Below, piece after piece: positions 52,001-63,020 of a stretch of 64,000 bases of DNA (positions are counted from its first letter, which is position 1; every line of letters begins with the position of its first letter). The notes beneath the pieces are model-generated. The model ran no database searches. It was given only the letters and a program-made list of their open reading frames with translations, and was not told the origin of the DNA. A program made the position numbers and the translations under genes. The DNA is from Symsagittifera roscoffensis (Eukaryota > Xenacoelomorpha > Acoela > Convolutidae): the NCBI RefSeq assembly GCF_963678635.1, contig NC_087065.1, positions 20,349,623 through 20,413,622 on the forward strand, in the 5' to 3' direction.

Positions 52001-55000
52001 AAATCAACCAACCGCAATCAACCCTCGCTCAGATTCAGCATAAAGCACATGCTGAGCATATACTTGAGGGGCGAAGTTTCACTTTGCATGGACAGTGAAA
52101 GAATGAATCAAATTAAAAATTCAACTGCTGATTTGAAAACGCTTTTTCAAATAAACATAGCCAACTGACAGTTGCAAAAAAAGAGTAATGAACGCAATGA
52201 AAAAAAAACTGACTTGTTTTTTTCAAAAAGTCTTCAACTTTTGAAATTCGAAGAAAAAATAGATGGCCTTGAAGCTCTTTCAATTTGTAAAAAAACTTAT
52301 GATGGACACTTTTTTGTTAAAATTAACCCAATTTGAGAAAACTGGATCAATAGGTATAACTTTTATTTCGCTGGGAAATCTGATAAATAATTTCCAGTTG
52401 CCAAGTTAGAATTCGATCACGTTTTTCGTGATTTTTACACTTTTGATGCTCGATAGTGGAGTTGGCCTTCCTTTTAACAATAGAAATGCACTGAACTTGA
52501 AAAAAAAATCACAAGTCAAACCGCGAAAAATCAAAATTGAGCGTGAACAACGTTTAAGACTTTTTCCTGAAAAAAAAACAGCAAGACCTATATAAGAGTA
52601 CTCACTACGTTCATTACTCTTAACTAAAATATATTCGGAGCATTCTGAGCTACTTGCTGAAGTAGCACAGAATTCTGAAACGAATAAAACTTGATACCAA
52701 AAATTTACCCTGCTTTCTTTCCTTTCGGTAGTCGGAAACATTTCCCTTAGAGCTATGTGGGCCTGAAAAGTGCCGCATTGCCCCATTTCGAAAAAACAAC
52801 ATAACGTCATATCTCGAAAGCTATAAACAATTTTAGCAGTCCAATTTGGAGGAAAAATTCGCAACCACTGAGAGTAAACCGACAGTACCCAAATACAGAG
52901 TTGAGAACTACAAATTTTGAAAAACTTCCAAATTTAAATTTTCAATAAAAAAACTTATTGAAACCATTAAAAACGTCATATCTCGAAAACTACAAATATT
53001 TGAGCAGTCGTATTTGGAGGCAAGATTCGCAACCCCTGAGAGTACTCTGAAAGCCCCAACTACGGGGTTAGGAATATCAAATTTCGAAAACAAAACATAA
53101 ATTTTCTGAAAATTTTGTGAAAAAAAAACGTCATACCTCGAAAATTACAGAGATTTGAGCAGTCATATTTGGCAGCAAAACTCGCAATTCCTGGGAGTAC
53201 TCTGTCAGAGCCTCACTATAGAAATGGGAACTTCGAATTTTGTGAATTTTTTATATTCAAGTTCTTTGAATAATTTTAAAAAAAGACATAACAAACGTCA
53301 CATCTCGGAAACTAAGAGCATTAGAGCAGTCGCATTTGAACTCAAGATTTGCAACTTGAAGCTCATGATAGTAGCCTCGCAAAACCCAACTACAACGTTG
53401 GGAATTAACAAAAATTGTCATATCTCGTAAATTACAAAAAAAAAATCACAAAAATTGTCATATCTCGTACACTAAAAGGATTTGGGCATTCATAACTGGA
53501 GGCCAAACTCGCAACTACTGGGGAACCCTGACAGCATCCCACTATTGTGCTTCTCATTTTTAGACTTGGTGAAATAAACACTGAATTCAAACTGGAAAGT
53601 CGAAAAAATTTCGTAACCAGTGCAATATACGATATAGCTTAAACGTGAAATTTTTTTTTCGTGTAATATGCAAAAAATACATTGAAAAGGCTAAAACGTG
53701 GCAAGATAGAGAAGCCAGCATTTCTTTAAAATATAGATTCAATTTTCGATTAAGTCAATCACGTTTTTGGTGACCTCTACACTTTTGCTGTTCGATAGTG
53801 GAGTTTGCCTTCCTTTCACAAAGAAAATAAACTGAATTCGAAAAAAATCAAAAATCAAACCACAAAAAATTAAAGCTGAGCTTGAACAAACTCCAAGTCT
53901 TTTCCTAAGAAAGAAAACGGAAAACAAATCATTACTTATAAAAGTGGCTGAACTACGTTCATCGACTCTTTAAAATTCCCATGTTTTATAACACGTGCTA
54001 AGTTTCATTTTAAGGTCAAAGTTCAAAAAACAAAAAGACTTTCAGCTAAATTTTAAGCTAGACTTCGCCGACAAGTAAATTGAGCTTCACAAACTCAAAT
54101 GAAAGGCTAAAAATAAGCTTTGAAAAATAATACAGCTTGAAAATATTACTGCGAAGACTACGGGATTCCATCCCCCGGCTGCATAGATAATTACTTGCAC
54201 CATTATTTCGGCTGCCTCATGCCAACAATCTCATGATTCAATTATAAAAGGGTAGCAAGAAATGTGATTTAATTAAACAACAAAAGATCATGCTTTTCAA
54301 AATCACTGGACCCGCAACCTCGCTTCTGCAAGTACCAGAAAAACTTCGCAATGAAATTTTACAATGCACTCTGCGACCCGTTTTAAAAATTCTCGAAATA
54401 GCCTGGGTGGTATAACACAATCTAACCTTGCGTGTATAACACAATCTAAGATTTTCGTTCAGTAACTTTCATTTCTCTTATAATTACCTAAGCTTTTTTC
54501 AATAGCTTCAACATCGACTCGCTCTGTAACGCAAGTTTAATCAATCTACCTTCTGCTTGAGTTCTTTTTCCACGGCATGTAGTCGTTTCTTCAGATTCTC
54601 CACCTCCTCCCTCTCCCTCTTTGTGAGACTCTCTTTAGCTGCCCTCTGAGCCTCTTCAAACACCTTCCGCTCCTTCCTAACACCCATCAGATTAATAAAA
54701 AACATCAGATTAGTCTCAAAAATCGCGTATAAATATTGACGATTTTCTGGTCCTTGGCAAATATTCACTGAGCTTGCAAAAATAAGCGATATTCAAAATA
54801 CAGGCGACGCAGAGCTTTGCAACACTTGCAATACAAAACTGAATGACTATCACTACTTGCATATAAACCGAGAAATCAAAAAAACTTGAAATTGTTGTTG
54901 AAAACTATTTAAATTCCAAAAAACGAAATCTTGTAACAGAATTACATGCACCTTTAGAAATTGTACAAATAGAGGCTAAGCGAAACGATTTAACACATAC

Positions 55001-58000
55001 AAATCATGATAAATTAATCGTCTAAAACAGAGATGAAAGCCGCCTAATTTTTTTTGCGAGATATCAAAAAATTGATCTACTAAAAAATTCTCTACATTTG
55101 ACTTCATTTCGTCTCGAATTCTTTCCAAAAAGTATGCCAAGAAAATGAAAAAAAGAAGAAGGCTAAAAGCATCGAAACAAAACCTACAAAGAGGTAACAA
55201 AGCCAACAACTCTTGAGCAGAAACACTTTGCTCCGAAAAAAGTACATTTTATGAAAAAAAAACCAGCTCCTGGCCAGTATCGTACCTTTGTCGTCTCAAG
55301 CATGGACGTTATCTTCGAATTAAACAGGCCAAATTGGTCTCTTACTTCATATACTATTAGTGTAAAGTTTAATCAATCTAATCATTACAGCAGATCGCGC
55401 TTACTAATTACAGCAGATCGCGCAGCCAAATCAACAAAAATTGCAATCAAAGTTGATTAAAAAAGTAAGAACCAAAAAAATGATTTTTTTTTCAACTAAA
55501 AAAATTCAAAAAAAATTTAAACCATTTTCATGAGGCACATTCAGCATTCATAGTAAAAAAGGCTAATTGGCGAACAGGTTTTGAAAAAAAAGACAAAAAA
55601 ATTTGAAAAAATTCAATGTTTTTGCAGAAAGTTTTCGTTTCTGAAACTGGCGCTAAAAACTAACTTGACTCGAGTAAAACTAAGTTTTCCCGGCTTAAAT
55701 TGAGCAAAAATAAGCTTTTGTAAGCCTGCTTAGCCTCGCTTTTTTAGCTTGAAATTATACCAACAATCCGATGTTTTTTTCAAAATTTTGAAATATCCTT
55801 CGAATAACAATTGAAGGGGCTTTAATATGATATATAACTCGACTCATTCGGATGATTATTTGTGGTACCTGATTTTGCGTTTAAGAAACTAAAACACCCT
55901 AATACAAAGTTCCTCCACATTTTGCAAATGGTCGGAACAAAAACATTAGAAAAAGAAGTCGACTGAAACAAAGCCGACCGACCACGGAGCCAAAAATCTA
56001 CCGAAATCATTTGGTGCAGAGTAAAATTACTTTGCAACTCTTAACTTTCATATGCCCTTAATACACTCCAACGATGCCATCCTTTTAGTTATAAAATTCA
56101 ACATTTGACCTTGATGTGAAGCTATTTATTTCCGAGGGAAAATTCTACTACCCGCTTGCAAAAAAACAAGACCAACAGATAGTTGCAGAGGAGTCTCTTG
56201 AAGACAAACAAACTGAATTATTGAACTGTCACTTCGTTCACTAACTATTCAGAAATATCAACAACTGTTTTGTTTCTCCAACAAAAATTTTTTTTAGTAA
56301 GCGACCTATTTATTGTTCTCATTTCAAATGCTCCGCATAAGGAACATACTTACTTGAGTGCTGCAGTTTCTTGCTGCCTGTAATTTTCTATTCGCTTAAA
56401 CTCTTCGTCCCTTTGATTCTGGAAGTTGGACACCTCCATATTGAATTCTTGCAGTTTCTGAGCAAAAAACCGAACCCATTCATAAAGAGATAAACCAAAA
56501 AGTAAAAATCATGTACATGTCAGGAAACACATACCTTCTCTTTTTCACGGCGGATCTGTTCGATGGCCGCATTCTCCTGTCTGTACCTCTTGATCTCCTC
56601 ATCCAGGGTATTCAACTTCTCCTTCAGCTTCTCATTCAGTGACGCGTCACTATTCTTCTCGCTCTTACCAACATTGTAGGTCGCCTGTAAGAACTAAATA
56701 CTTCATTGCATAATCGGCTTGTAACACATAGCATGTATTCCAATCTTGGCAATTACCTTTAAATCCGTTTCTTGGAGTTTTGGAAAAAGCCCTTTCAGGG
56801 TCGCTTCTCGCTCATCTTTTGTTTCGCCACCAGATGCATATCTCGACTCAGCCAGGGTGTCAGCCACTCCACTCTGCTCTAACCCTTAAATTACGTCATA
56901 ACTTAAAAGCCTGTTACATAATTTTGCACAATACCTTTCACTCTAATTACATTTTTTTTATAGTTTAATCTTGAAAAACGTCTACTGACTTTTTGAAGCC
57001 AATTTACGCAGCGGAGGCGTCGAGGATCGCACAGGAACTATACTTCCAGCCAGAAGACTCTCACAAGTTGAAATACTCCCAATGAAGTCAATTGGGTTAT
57101 CCGACTTCGATGGAACAGAAAACGCTTCATCTTGATTTTTATCTTGTACGTCATTACCAAAATGATCATAGTCATTGCTATCCTGCACGTTTTGGTCTAA
57201 TTGCTCTGAGTTATAGGAGGTGTTTGCAATTGTATCGTCAAAACAGCTCTCATCTGCGAATAGGTGTTGAGGTCTAACTTCCGCTTTACTTGCAATTTTT
57301 CGCTCAACTTCTGGACTACGTGATGTACCCTCCTCGTAATCATCTGTTAGTCGATTCCTTTCTGATGTCACGTGAGGCCAAGAAGGCTCATTGGCAGCCT
57401 TATCTTCATCATAATCGCCTTTATGATCCCGAGAACTTAAACTAGGCTCTTTTTCTTCGTGACAAATTGGCATACTCGGTTCAGTTGGGAAATGTTTTAA
57501 AGGAGACACTTCTCTCGAAATGTTCGGTGTTTTGAAATTATGAGCAGCTGATGGGTTGCTCGCAATGTACTGCAGAAGCATAGATACGTTTGAGCATCCG
57601 GAGGTGTCCGCTGCCTGTTCTAGAAGCTCAAACAGCTCCAAATCTTCTGCTGTCCCATTCATACGCTCATTTGGCTCAACGTCCTTCCACATCTAAAGGA
57701 TCCAAAGCTACAGTTTGAAACACCGAGCAAAAACGGCAATAATGAGCTCTCAAACACGGCAAGAATGCTGAAAAAATATATATGCCTTCAAAAAATGGAC
57801 TCTCCTTGTATATGCCTCGGAGACTGCGGTAGACAGCAAACATGGCCGTTTAAAATTATGACTCCCGTTAATTAAGCGATTCACCATTCCCACTAATTTC
57901 ACGCATCTGTAGTTCGATATCATTCAGTCGAGAATGCACAAAGAAAACGCTCAAGATACTCTAAAATATGCGATTTTGCTTGTGTAAACAGACCTTACAG

Positions 58001-59951
58001 TCCCCTTCTAAAGCAATTAAGAGCATATAAACTCACTGGTAAGCTGAAACCAGATCCTCCTGAGTACTTCATAGGTAAAAAAGTATTCTGCGTTGTTGGC
58101 TCGTACTTATACGGTTGATGTTCACATTCTTGGATGGTTGGATGAAATTCATCCGATTCCAGGTTGGATTTAACATCATTATCGGGAATCATATCTTCGA
58201 CCACGTCTTTGACAAAGTCGTTGAGGTTCTTAGCGTTTTTACCGCTGAAACTCTGCTTCGCAGAACTCAATTTAGGACTGGAAGTTCTTCGCCTGTGTGA
58301 ATCCCTGAAAAAAAATTAACATTGAAGTTCGGAAAGCTTGCATCAATAATCTTATAAATATATATGCTAAGAAATTATATACGTGCAAAATTGGCGGTAC
58401 ATATCTAGACTTAAACTTTTTAAAAACATATCCAACAGACAGTTGGAAAAGAGAATGAATGCAAGTAAAGAGAAAAAAAATACTGACTTATTTTTGAAAA
58501 ACTTTCGAACTTCAAAGAAAATAATAGATGCCCTTAAAGCTCGGAGTTTCTAGAACAGTTAAAATTGACCAATTTTGAGAAAATTGGATCAATAGGTAAA
58601 TTTTTTTCCGCTGGGAAATCTGAAAAATGATTTCCACTTTCAAAACTAGAACTCGTTCATGATTTTCGTGACCTTTACACTTTTGCTGTTCGATAGTGGA
58701 GTTTACCTTCCTTTTAACAAATGAAAAGAACTAAACTTAAAAAGAAAGAAATCGAAATTCAAACCGCGGAAAATTCAATTTGAACCTGAACAAATATTAA
58801 GACTTTCCCTGAAAAAATCATCGCGGTGTATATAAAAGTCTGAACTACGTTCATCGACTCTGAAACACAATACAGCAGCCCAAGCAAAACAAGTTAAAAA
58901 AATGAATTTAAATCATTATGACACATTTTACTAACAAATCATTTGTGTATGCTGGTGACTGGTCGACTGATTTCGGATATCGCACTTGTGAGTTTGACTG
59001 TGTTGTCTTTCCATCAAAACTGTCTTGCTCCTGGTTGTCTGGCTGCTTCTTGGGTGCAAATCTACTCAACCCAGTGCCCCGCTTCAGAAAGGGCCTCCGT
59101 TTCACTGGACCCTTCTCATGGCCAGCTGAAGGCTTAGTAGTCATGACGCTTGAAGTAGCCATCACTGTTTTAGGTTGACCACCACTCAATCCCTCGCTCT
59201 TGCTCAGGTTTTCGAGCAGAATTTGATCGAAAGACTTTCCTATACAGATTTTAAAAAATTCGTCAAGATGATAAGCAATGAAGCATCATTTTGAAACATT
59301 AACAGATTGCTACGCTCCAACTCATAATAAATTAAGCTATTTTAAATCCTCTTTTCTTTAAAAAAAAATGGATAGCAATTGAGATTTGAACAGATACTTT
59401 GGAAGGAACCAGCTAAAAAAAAAGAGATAACTCTCCGCCTTGGCGTACCTGCAGCAGCTGCTCCTCCGACAGGCTGCTCGTCGAACCGTCTCTGAGGATT
59501 ATTCAAATCATAGCAGGCACTAACTTCAACGGGTATCTTTTCTGTTTCCTAAATAGAATAATTGTTTTTGTTTATAGTAGGTAGTAATAACCTTCTCGAA
59601 CATTAATTCATGCTACAAAGAATCAAAAATTGAAGATATTTTGAATAAAAATTGCACCTTTTCGACCGCTGGCTCTTCGTTTTTCCCATATACAGGCTCT
59701 GCAGCTACACCTTTGTTCTTTTCAGTTCCAACTTCAATCGGTTCCAACGGACTAGTTTTTGTTTCACTGGAATGTTCACTTTTCTGCTGAGCTTCATTCT
59801 CATCGTTGGCTTCCAAGTTCGCATTCAGTTCTAAGGGACTATTATTTAAAACTTCCTGTCGACCAGTTGCTCTAATTTCTTGATTGGGACTGTCTTTAGA
59901 CGCAGACTGCGGCTGAACCTGTCCCGCTAGATTTTGCGGACTGGGTTGACC
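45303..59951 (-). CDS. CENPJ: CENPJ/CPAP/SAS-4 centriole assembly protein, 15 exons, N-terminus outside
   Basis: Exons, 5' to 3' on the minus strand: 59951-59658, 59548-59449, 59239-58936, 58304-58037, 57692-56990, 56878-56757, 56684-56535, 56457-56354, 54676-54550, 50063-49896, 49635-49234, 49016-48876, 46887-46814, 46207-46009, 45545-45303. All junctions are GT-AG and all phases fit, giving 1,132 codons to TAA at 45303-45305. The C-terminal 220 residues are the G-box (TCP10 C-terminal) domain unique to CPAP/SAS-4 and TCP10 proteins. Long coiled coils precede it. The protein controls centriole length and binds tubulin and, through the G-box, STIL/Ana2/SAS-5. The vertebrate protein is about 1,340 residues, so roughly 200 N-terminal residues are missing; no exon for them was found above 59951. 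Confidence 0.92.
47195..47640. repeat. Dispersed repeat R, copy 2 (CENPJ intron)
   Basis: Begins with ACATAGCCAACAGACAGTT and contains AAAACTGGATCAATAGG, TCGCTGGGAAATCTGA, CGTGACCTTTACA and ACGTTCATTACTCTTA. Same orientation as the other copies. Confidence 0.8.
47780..47945 (-). repeat. tRNA-derived SINE, head and start of body
   Basis: The reverse complement has A box TGGTGCAGTGG and B box GGTTCGATTTA, followed by GTCGGCTTAGGTCCCGCAG, a body motif shared with the next copy at 48115-48280. Confidence 0.6.
48115..48280 (-). repeat. tRNA-derived SINE, head and start of body
   Basis: The reverse complement has A-box-like TGGCGAAGAGC, B box GGTTCGAATCT and the body motif GTCGGCCTAGATTCCGCAG. 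A short stretch related to TTTTGTGCAAGTAATTGAG follows. Confidence 0.6.
49234..49635 (-). CDS. CENPJ: CENPJ exon: disordered linker before the G-box
   Basis: 134 codons, phase 0 at both ends. Polar, rich in Ser, Thr, Lys and Pro (KPKKEEKSNTSEPPTETTKS), with no fold predicted by eye. It joins the coiled-coil exon 50063-49896 to the first G-box exon. Vertebrate CPAP also has a low-complexity linker here. Confidence 0.85.
49896..56878 (-). CDS. CENPJ: CENPJ exons for the central coiled coil
   Basis: Exons 56878-56757, 56684-56535, 56457-56354, 54676-54550 and 50063-49896 splice into one helical stretch of about 220 residues with heptad periodicity. Examples are LNTLDEEIKRYRQENAAIEQ, REEVENLKKRLHAVEKELKQ and VERLNNTVQTQKKQIEELKT. 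In CPAP this segment mediates dimerisation. The intron between 54550 and 50063 is 4.5 kb and is filled with repeats. Confidence 0.9.
50275..50580. repeat. Dispersed repeat R, copy 3, degraded (CENPJ intron)
   Basis: Starts with AACATAGTCAACAGACAGTT and has CTCTTTGAATTTCAAGAATT and CAGAGAAAACTGCC. The second half is poorly conserved. Confidence 0.55.
52150..52630. repeat. Dispersed repeat R, copy 4 (CENPJ intron)
   Basis: A full-length match: ACATAGCCAACTGACAGTT, AAAACTGGATCAATAGG, TCGCTGGGAAATCTGA, GATAGTGGAGTTGGCCTTCC, CAGCAAGACCTATATAAGAG, ACGTTCATTACTCTTA. A minus-strand ORF (52864-52406) is open across it only because of the repeat. Confidence 0.8.
52800..53570. repeat. Diverged tandem repeat of about 160 bp (CENPJ intron)
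   Basis: CGTCATATCTCGAAA-type starts recur at about 52805, 52974, 53129, 53297 and 53457. Each is followed by a GAGCAGTC(A/G)TATTTGG-like stretch and then (C/T)TCGCAA. The copies are well diverged in sequence and length (155-170 bp). No other array of it was found in the window. Confidence 0.75.
53740..53985. repeat. Dispersed repeat R, copy 5, partial (CENPJ intron)
   Basis: Contains GTCAATCACGTTTTTGGTGACC, CTGTTCGATAGTGGAGTTTGCC and an ACGTTCATCGACTCTT end. The first half is missing. Confidence 0.65.
55255..55315 (-). repeat. SINE head, partial (CENPJ intron)
   Basis: The reverse complement contains CATGCTTGAGACGACAAAGGTACGATAC, corresponding to the anticodon side and B box of the SINE at 47780-47945. 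The A box side is not recognisable. Confidence 0.45.
56990..59951 (-). CDS. CENPJ: CENPJ exons for the N-terminal half seen here
   Basis: Exons 59951-59658, 59548-59449, 59239-58936, 58304-58037 and 57692-56990. Mostly acidic, Ser/Asn/Glu-rich and poorly conserved. The spliced join of 59449 and 59239 gives GKSFDQILLENL, which resembles a conserved F-x-x-x-L-E-x-x-L motif of CPAP proteins. A Lys/Arg-rich patch (KRRPFLKRGTGLSRFAPKKQ) follows. The tubulin-binding segment known in vertebrates could not be placed with certainty and may lie in the missing part. Confidence 0.8.
58425..58870. repeat. Dispersed repeat R, copy 6 (CENPJ intron)
   Basis: ACATATCCAACAGACAGTT, AAATTGGATCAATAGG, CCGCTGGGAAATCTGA, CGTGACCTTTACACTTTTGCTG, GATAGTGGAGTTTACC and ACGTTCATCGACTCTG in order. 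Confidence 0.8.
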
Positions 59952-59999
59952 CTAAAATGACACTTCGAAATGATTGAATCTTGCCAATTTCAACACAAG

Positions 60000-62584
60000 G
60001 CAAAGCTGCGCTTCGCTCTTTTGTAAAAAAGCACAAACATAGCATGACAAGCCAGTCGACAGAAAACTAGACGAAAAACACTAATTAGACGAAGTCCAAA
60101 AAACGATTTGAAAAATAGTTTCATGCGTTGGTCTTGAGTGAAGCTCAATTCGAGGAAAACATGTATTAAAAAACATAAATGCCAGCGTTAGATTAGCGTT
60201 TTAGACAAATTTTATCCAGCACTAACTCAGCCGGTAATACTCAGATAGACGCAATTATACAAAATTGGTGATAATTTTCACATTACAGGAACAAGACAAA
60301 ATAACTTTCAGTTATAGTATAAATTGCTCAAATCACAATATGAGTTCGGGCTGTGGAAGATAAACTGGCACAAATAAGCATATGAAAAAATTTTGCAAGA
60401 AGTACATCTCCTGACCGCACTCAAACCCCGGACCTCCGTCGTCTCAAGCACTTGCGTTACATCAGTGCATATCAGATTAAATTAGTTAATTGGAATTTGC
60501 AAAAAATTGAATACCCGGTAGAAATACCCTGCTCATCGATAGGGTAAAAATTAAAACAGAGCCTAAGCTGAGTAATACCAAAAGTATAGGATTAAAACAG
60601 CATGACCCTCAAGAAGTAGCAAAGATGACTTCAATCGATGAAATTGAAAAAACTAGGAAAACAACAAAATTGAGAAATTTTTCAGGATTAAATTTATTTA
60701 GTTTTGGGGCTAAATTTGAGCATTCGAAAATAGAGTTCCAGACTCTTATTGATCTTGAAAAAAAATGTAGGAAACAAAACATTCGGTAGAAAAGCCGACA
60801 GAAATAAAGCCATCGGCCAATAAACTGAGAATCAGCAGAAATTTTTCATCAAAAATCTTTTTGGAAAAAAACTACATATACTGCCCACGTAGTGTCTATG
60901 AATTCCATAAATGCATGAGTGCAAGGTGGTATACACAATAAGAAAACTAAACCGACAGAGTTTAAGTCGACAACCATAAAGCAGAAAACTTGCAACACAA
61001 ACATAGCACAAATTAGCAGACAAAAATTGGGACAAAAGCCAACAAGTCTTTGAAAAATAGGTATCAAGCTGACAGTACTTATTGCGAGCAAAAAATAGCA
61101 TGTGTAATTCCCTAATTATTCCTTAAAAATCGCATGTGTAATAATTCCCTAATCCCTAAAAGTCGCATGTGTAAAAATGCAAAAAAAACTTCTGCAAATA
61201 GCTTTGTGATTGAAGCAATTCCACTAATGGCACTCAGAAAGTGAGAAAAAAACTGATTCTGGAAAAAGAGATCGTGATACTGAATCTAAGCGGACAAAAA
61301 AGCGAAACGATAGTCAGAAAAAAACATAAAATTTCTAGTTCTCGTCTCAAGCCTTTTCACCTCATGTTACCTCTACGCCAGATGCGCTGGATGGTTGATT
61401 GAATTTGAGTTTATTATAAGGCAAATGGATATATGTCTAACAACTGAATCGAAAAATTATTTAAAAAATCTAAATATCCGGCAAGTAAACAAGTAGTTGG
61501 GACGAAACCCATGAAGCCGACAAACAATCAATTTAATTTTGAAAAAGTTTGCAATATCAATCATTGCTCACAGAGGTGTTCGCATCACATGCGATTCAAC
61601 GAAAGCGTGGCATTGCAAGCTACCAAGTAGACAGTGCGCTGGAAACAACTAATTCGAAACTTGAAATACATAAAACTCAATCTGAGAAAAACAGACGAGA
61701 AAAAAAGCCATTATCATTAAACAAGCTTTAAGTATTTTGCGATTGTTCACTAAGCCATCAACACGAGTTTAGACGCCATTTGATCCGAAAACAAAAAAGC
61801 GTCAAAGGAAATTATTGTCATAAAAAAGTTCGATTAAAAATTTGAATCCGATGCAAAATAAGTTCTCTAAAACTAACAAAACATGAGCCGAAATCATTAA
61901 GGCCGAATGAAAATTTCTGAGCAAGAAACAGCAGGAGTTAGTCAACGACACTTAAGAACGACGACAAAACGTTTTTAAAGCCGACAAAACATAAGCCGAC
62001 AAACTAGAGTCCGATCATTCAGTTTTGCCTGGAAAAAATTCAACTTCAGACACTGAAAAAAAACGAGGTTTGATCGGGACTCGAAACCCAGATCATAGGT
62101 CGCAAACGCAACGGTAGTACAAACAGGCCAAGTGAGAAGTTAAACGTATAGTTCTCGGTTAAAATACACTTGCCTTCGCAAGTGTAATTAGAAAACACAC
62201 TTAGATGTTAAAAGTTCATCTTGACTAGTCTTGCAGCTTCTAAAAAGTTATTTACAGAGAAAACGTATAGTACCCGGTTGCAAAATACTTGCTGATCAGA
62301 AGAGTAATAATAGAAATGGATGGATCAAAACAATTGAAGATCGCCAACTCTTTGCCATTCAAAATAACATAAAAAATCAAAAGGAAAGAAAGCTGGATGA
62401 CAATGGAAACACACGAACAGCACAATAGGTCGAATCAAAAATTCCGTTGATAGAAATTCTAGTACAACCAAATCAATCATTCTTAACCTACAAAACAGGA
62501 CAAAATAAGCAAACAAATTTAAACAAAACACACGGTACTTCAACTTAATTTTATCGAAAAGCCACGACTCTATATGCCAAAAAA
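60000..62584. other. AT-rich region upstream of the CENPJ exons found, with SINE fragments
   Basis: No exon with correct phase and splice sites was recognised. SINE heads in reverse orientation lie at about 60407-60478 (CTTGAGACGACGGAGG), 61335-61395 (A box TGGCGTAGAGG) and 62050-62125 (B box GGTTTCGAGTCCC). The motif AAGCCGACAAA recurs near 61500 and 61980. The first CENPJ exons may lie further upstream, outside the window. Confidence 0.5.
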
Positions 62585-63020
62585 CTTTGAACATAGCCAA
62601 CAGATGGTTGAAAAAATTTAGAACAAAAAAAAAAACTGATAGAAATGTTTTTAACACTATACAATTTTTAAAAAAATAAATATATCAAGTTAAAACTCTT
62701 TGAATTTCATGAATTGTTTATGATTGGAACTTATTTCTAAAAGTTAACCGATTCAGAGAAAACTGGACCAATAAGTTTTAAAAAATTCCGCTGAAAGTCC
62801 ATTTTTTGAAACGTGTAGTCATTCGCGTTGCTGGTGACCTTTACATTGAAACTGTTCGATACTGGAGTTTGATTTTCGTTAAACAAACGAAAATAACTGA
62901 TTTTGGAACGAAATCAAAAGTGAAGCCTCGAAATTAAAGACTTTTCCTGAAAAAAAACGAAGAAAATCATCACGACCTATAAGAGTCTGAACTACGCTCA
63001 TCGACTCTTTAAAAAAGGGA
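62585..63020. repeat. Dispersed repeat R, copy 7
   Basis: ACATAGCCAACAGATGGTT, CTCTTTGAATTTCATGAATT, AAAACTGGACCAATAAG, ATTCCGCTGAAAG, GGTGACCTTTACATT, GATACTGGAGTTTG and ACGCTCATCGACTCTT in order. Confidence 0.75.

Noticed and set aside
52406-52864. 152-codon minus-strand ORF as a gene
   Set aside because: It lies over repeat R inside a CENPJ intron; similar frames occur in the other R copies.
60832-61101. Minus-strand ORF with hydrophobic stretch as an upstream CENPJ exon
   Set aside because: No fitting splice sites or phase, and the composition is unlike the neighbouring acidic exons.
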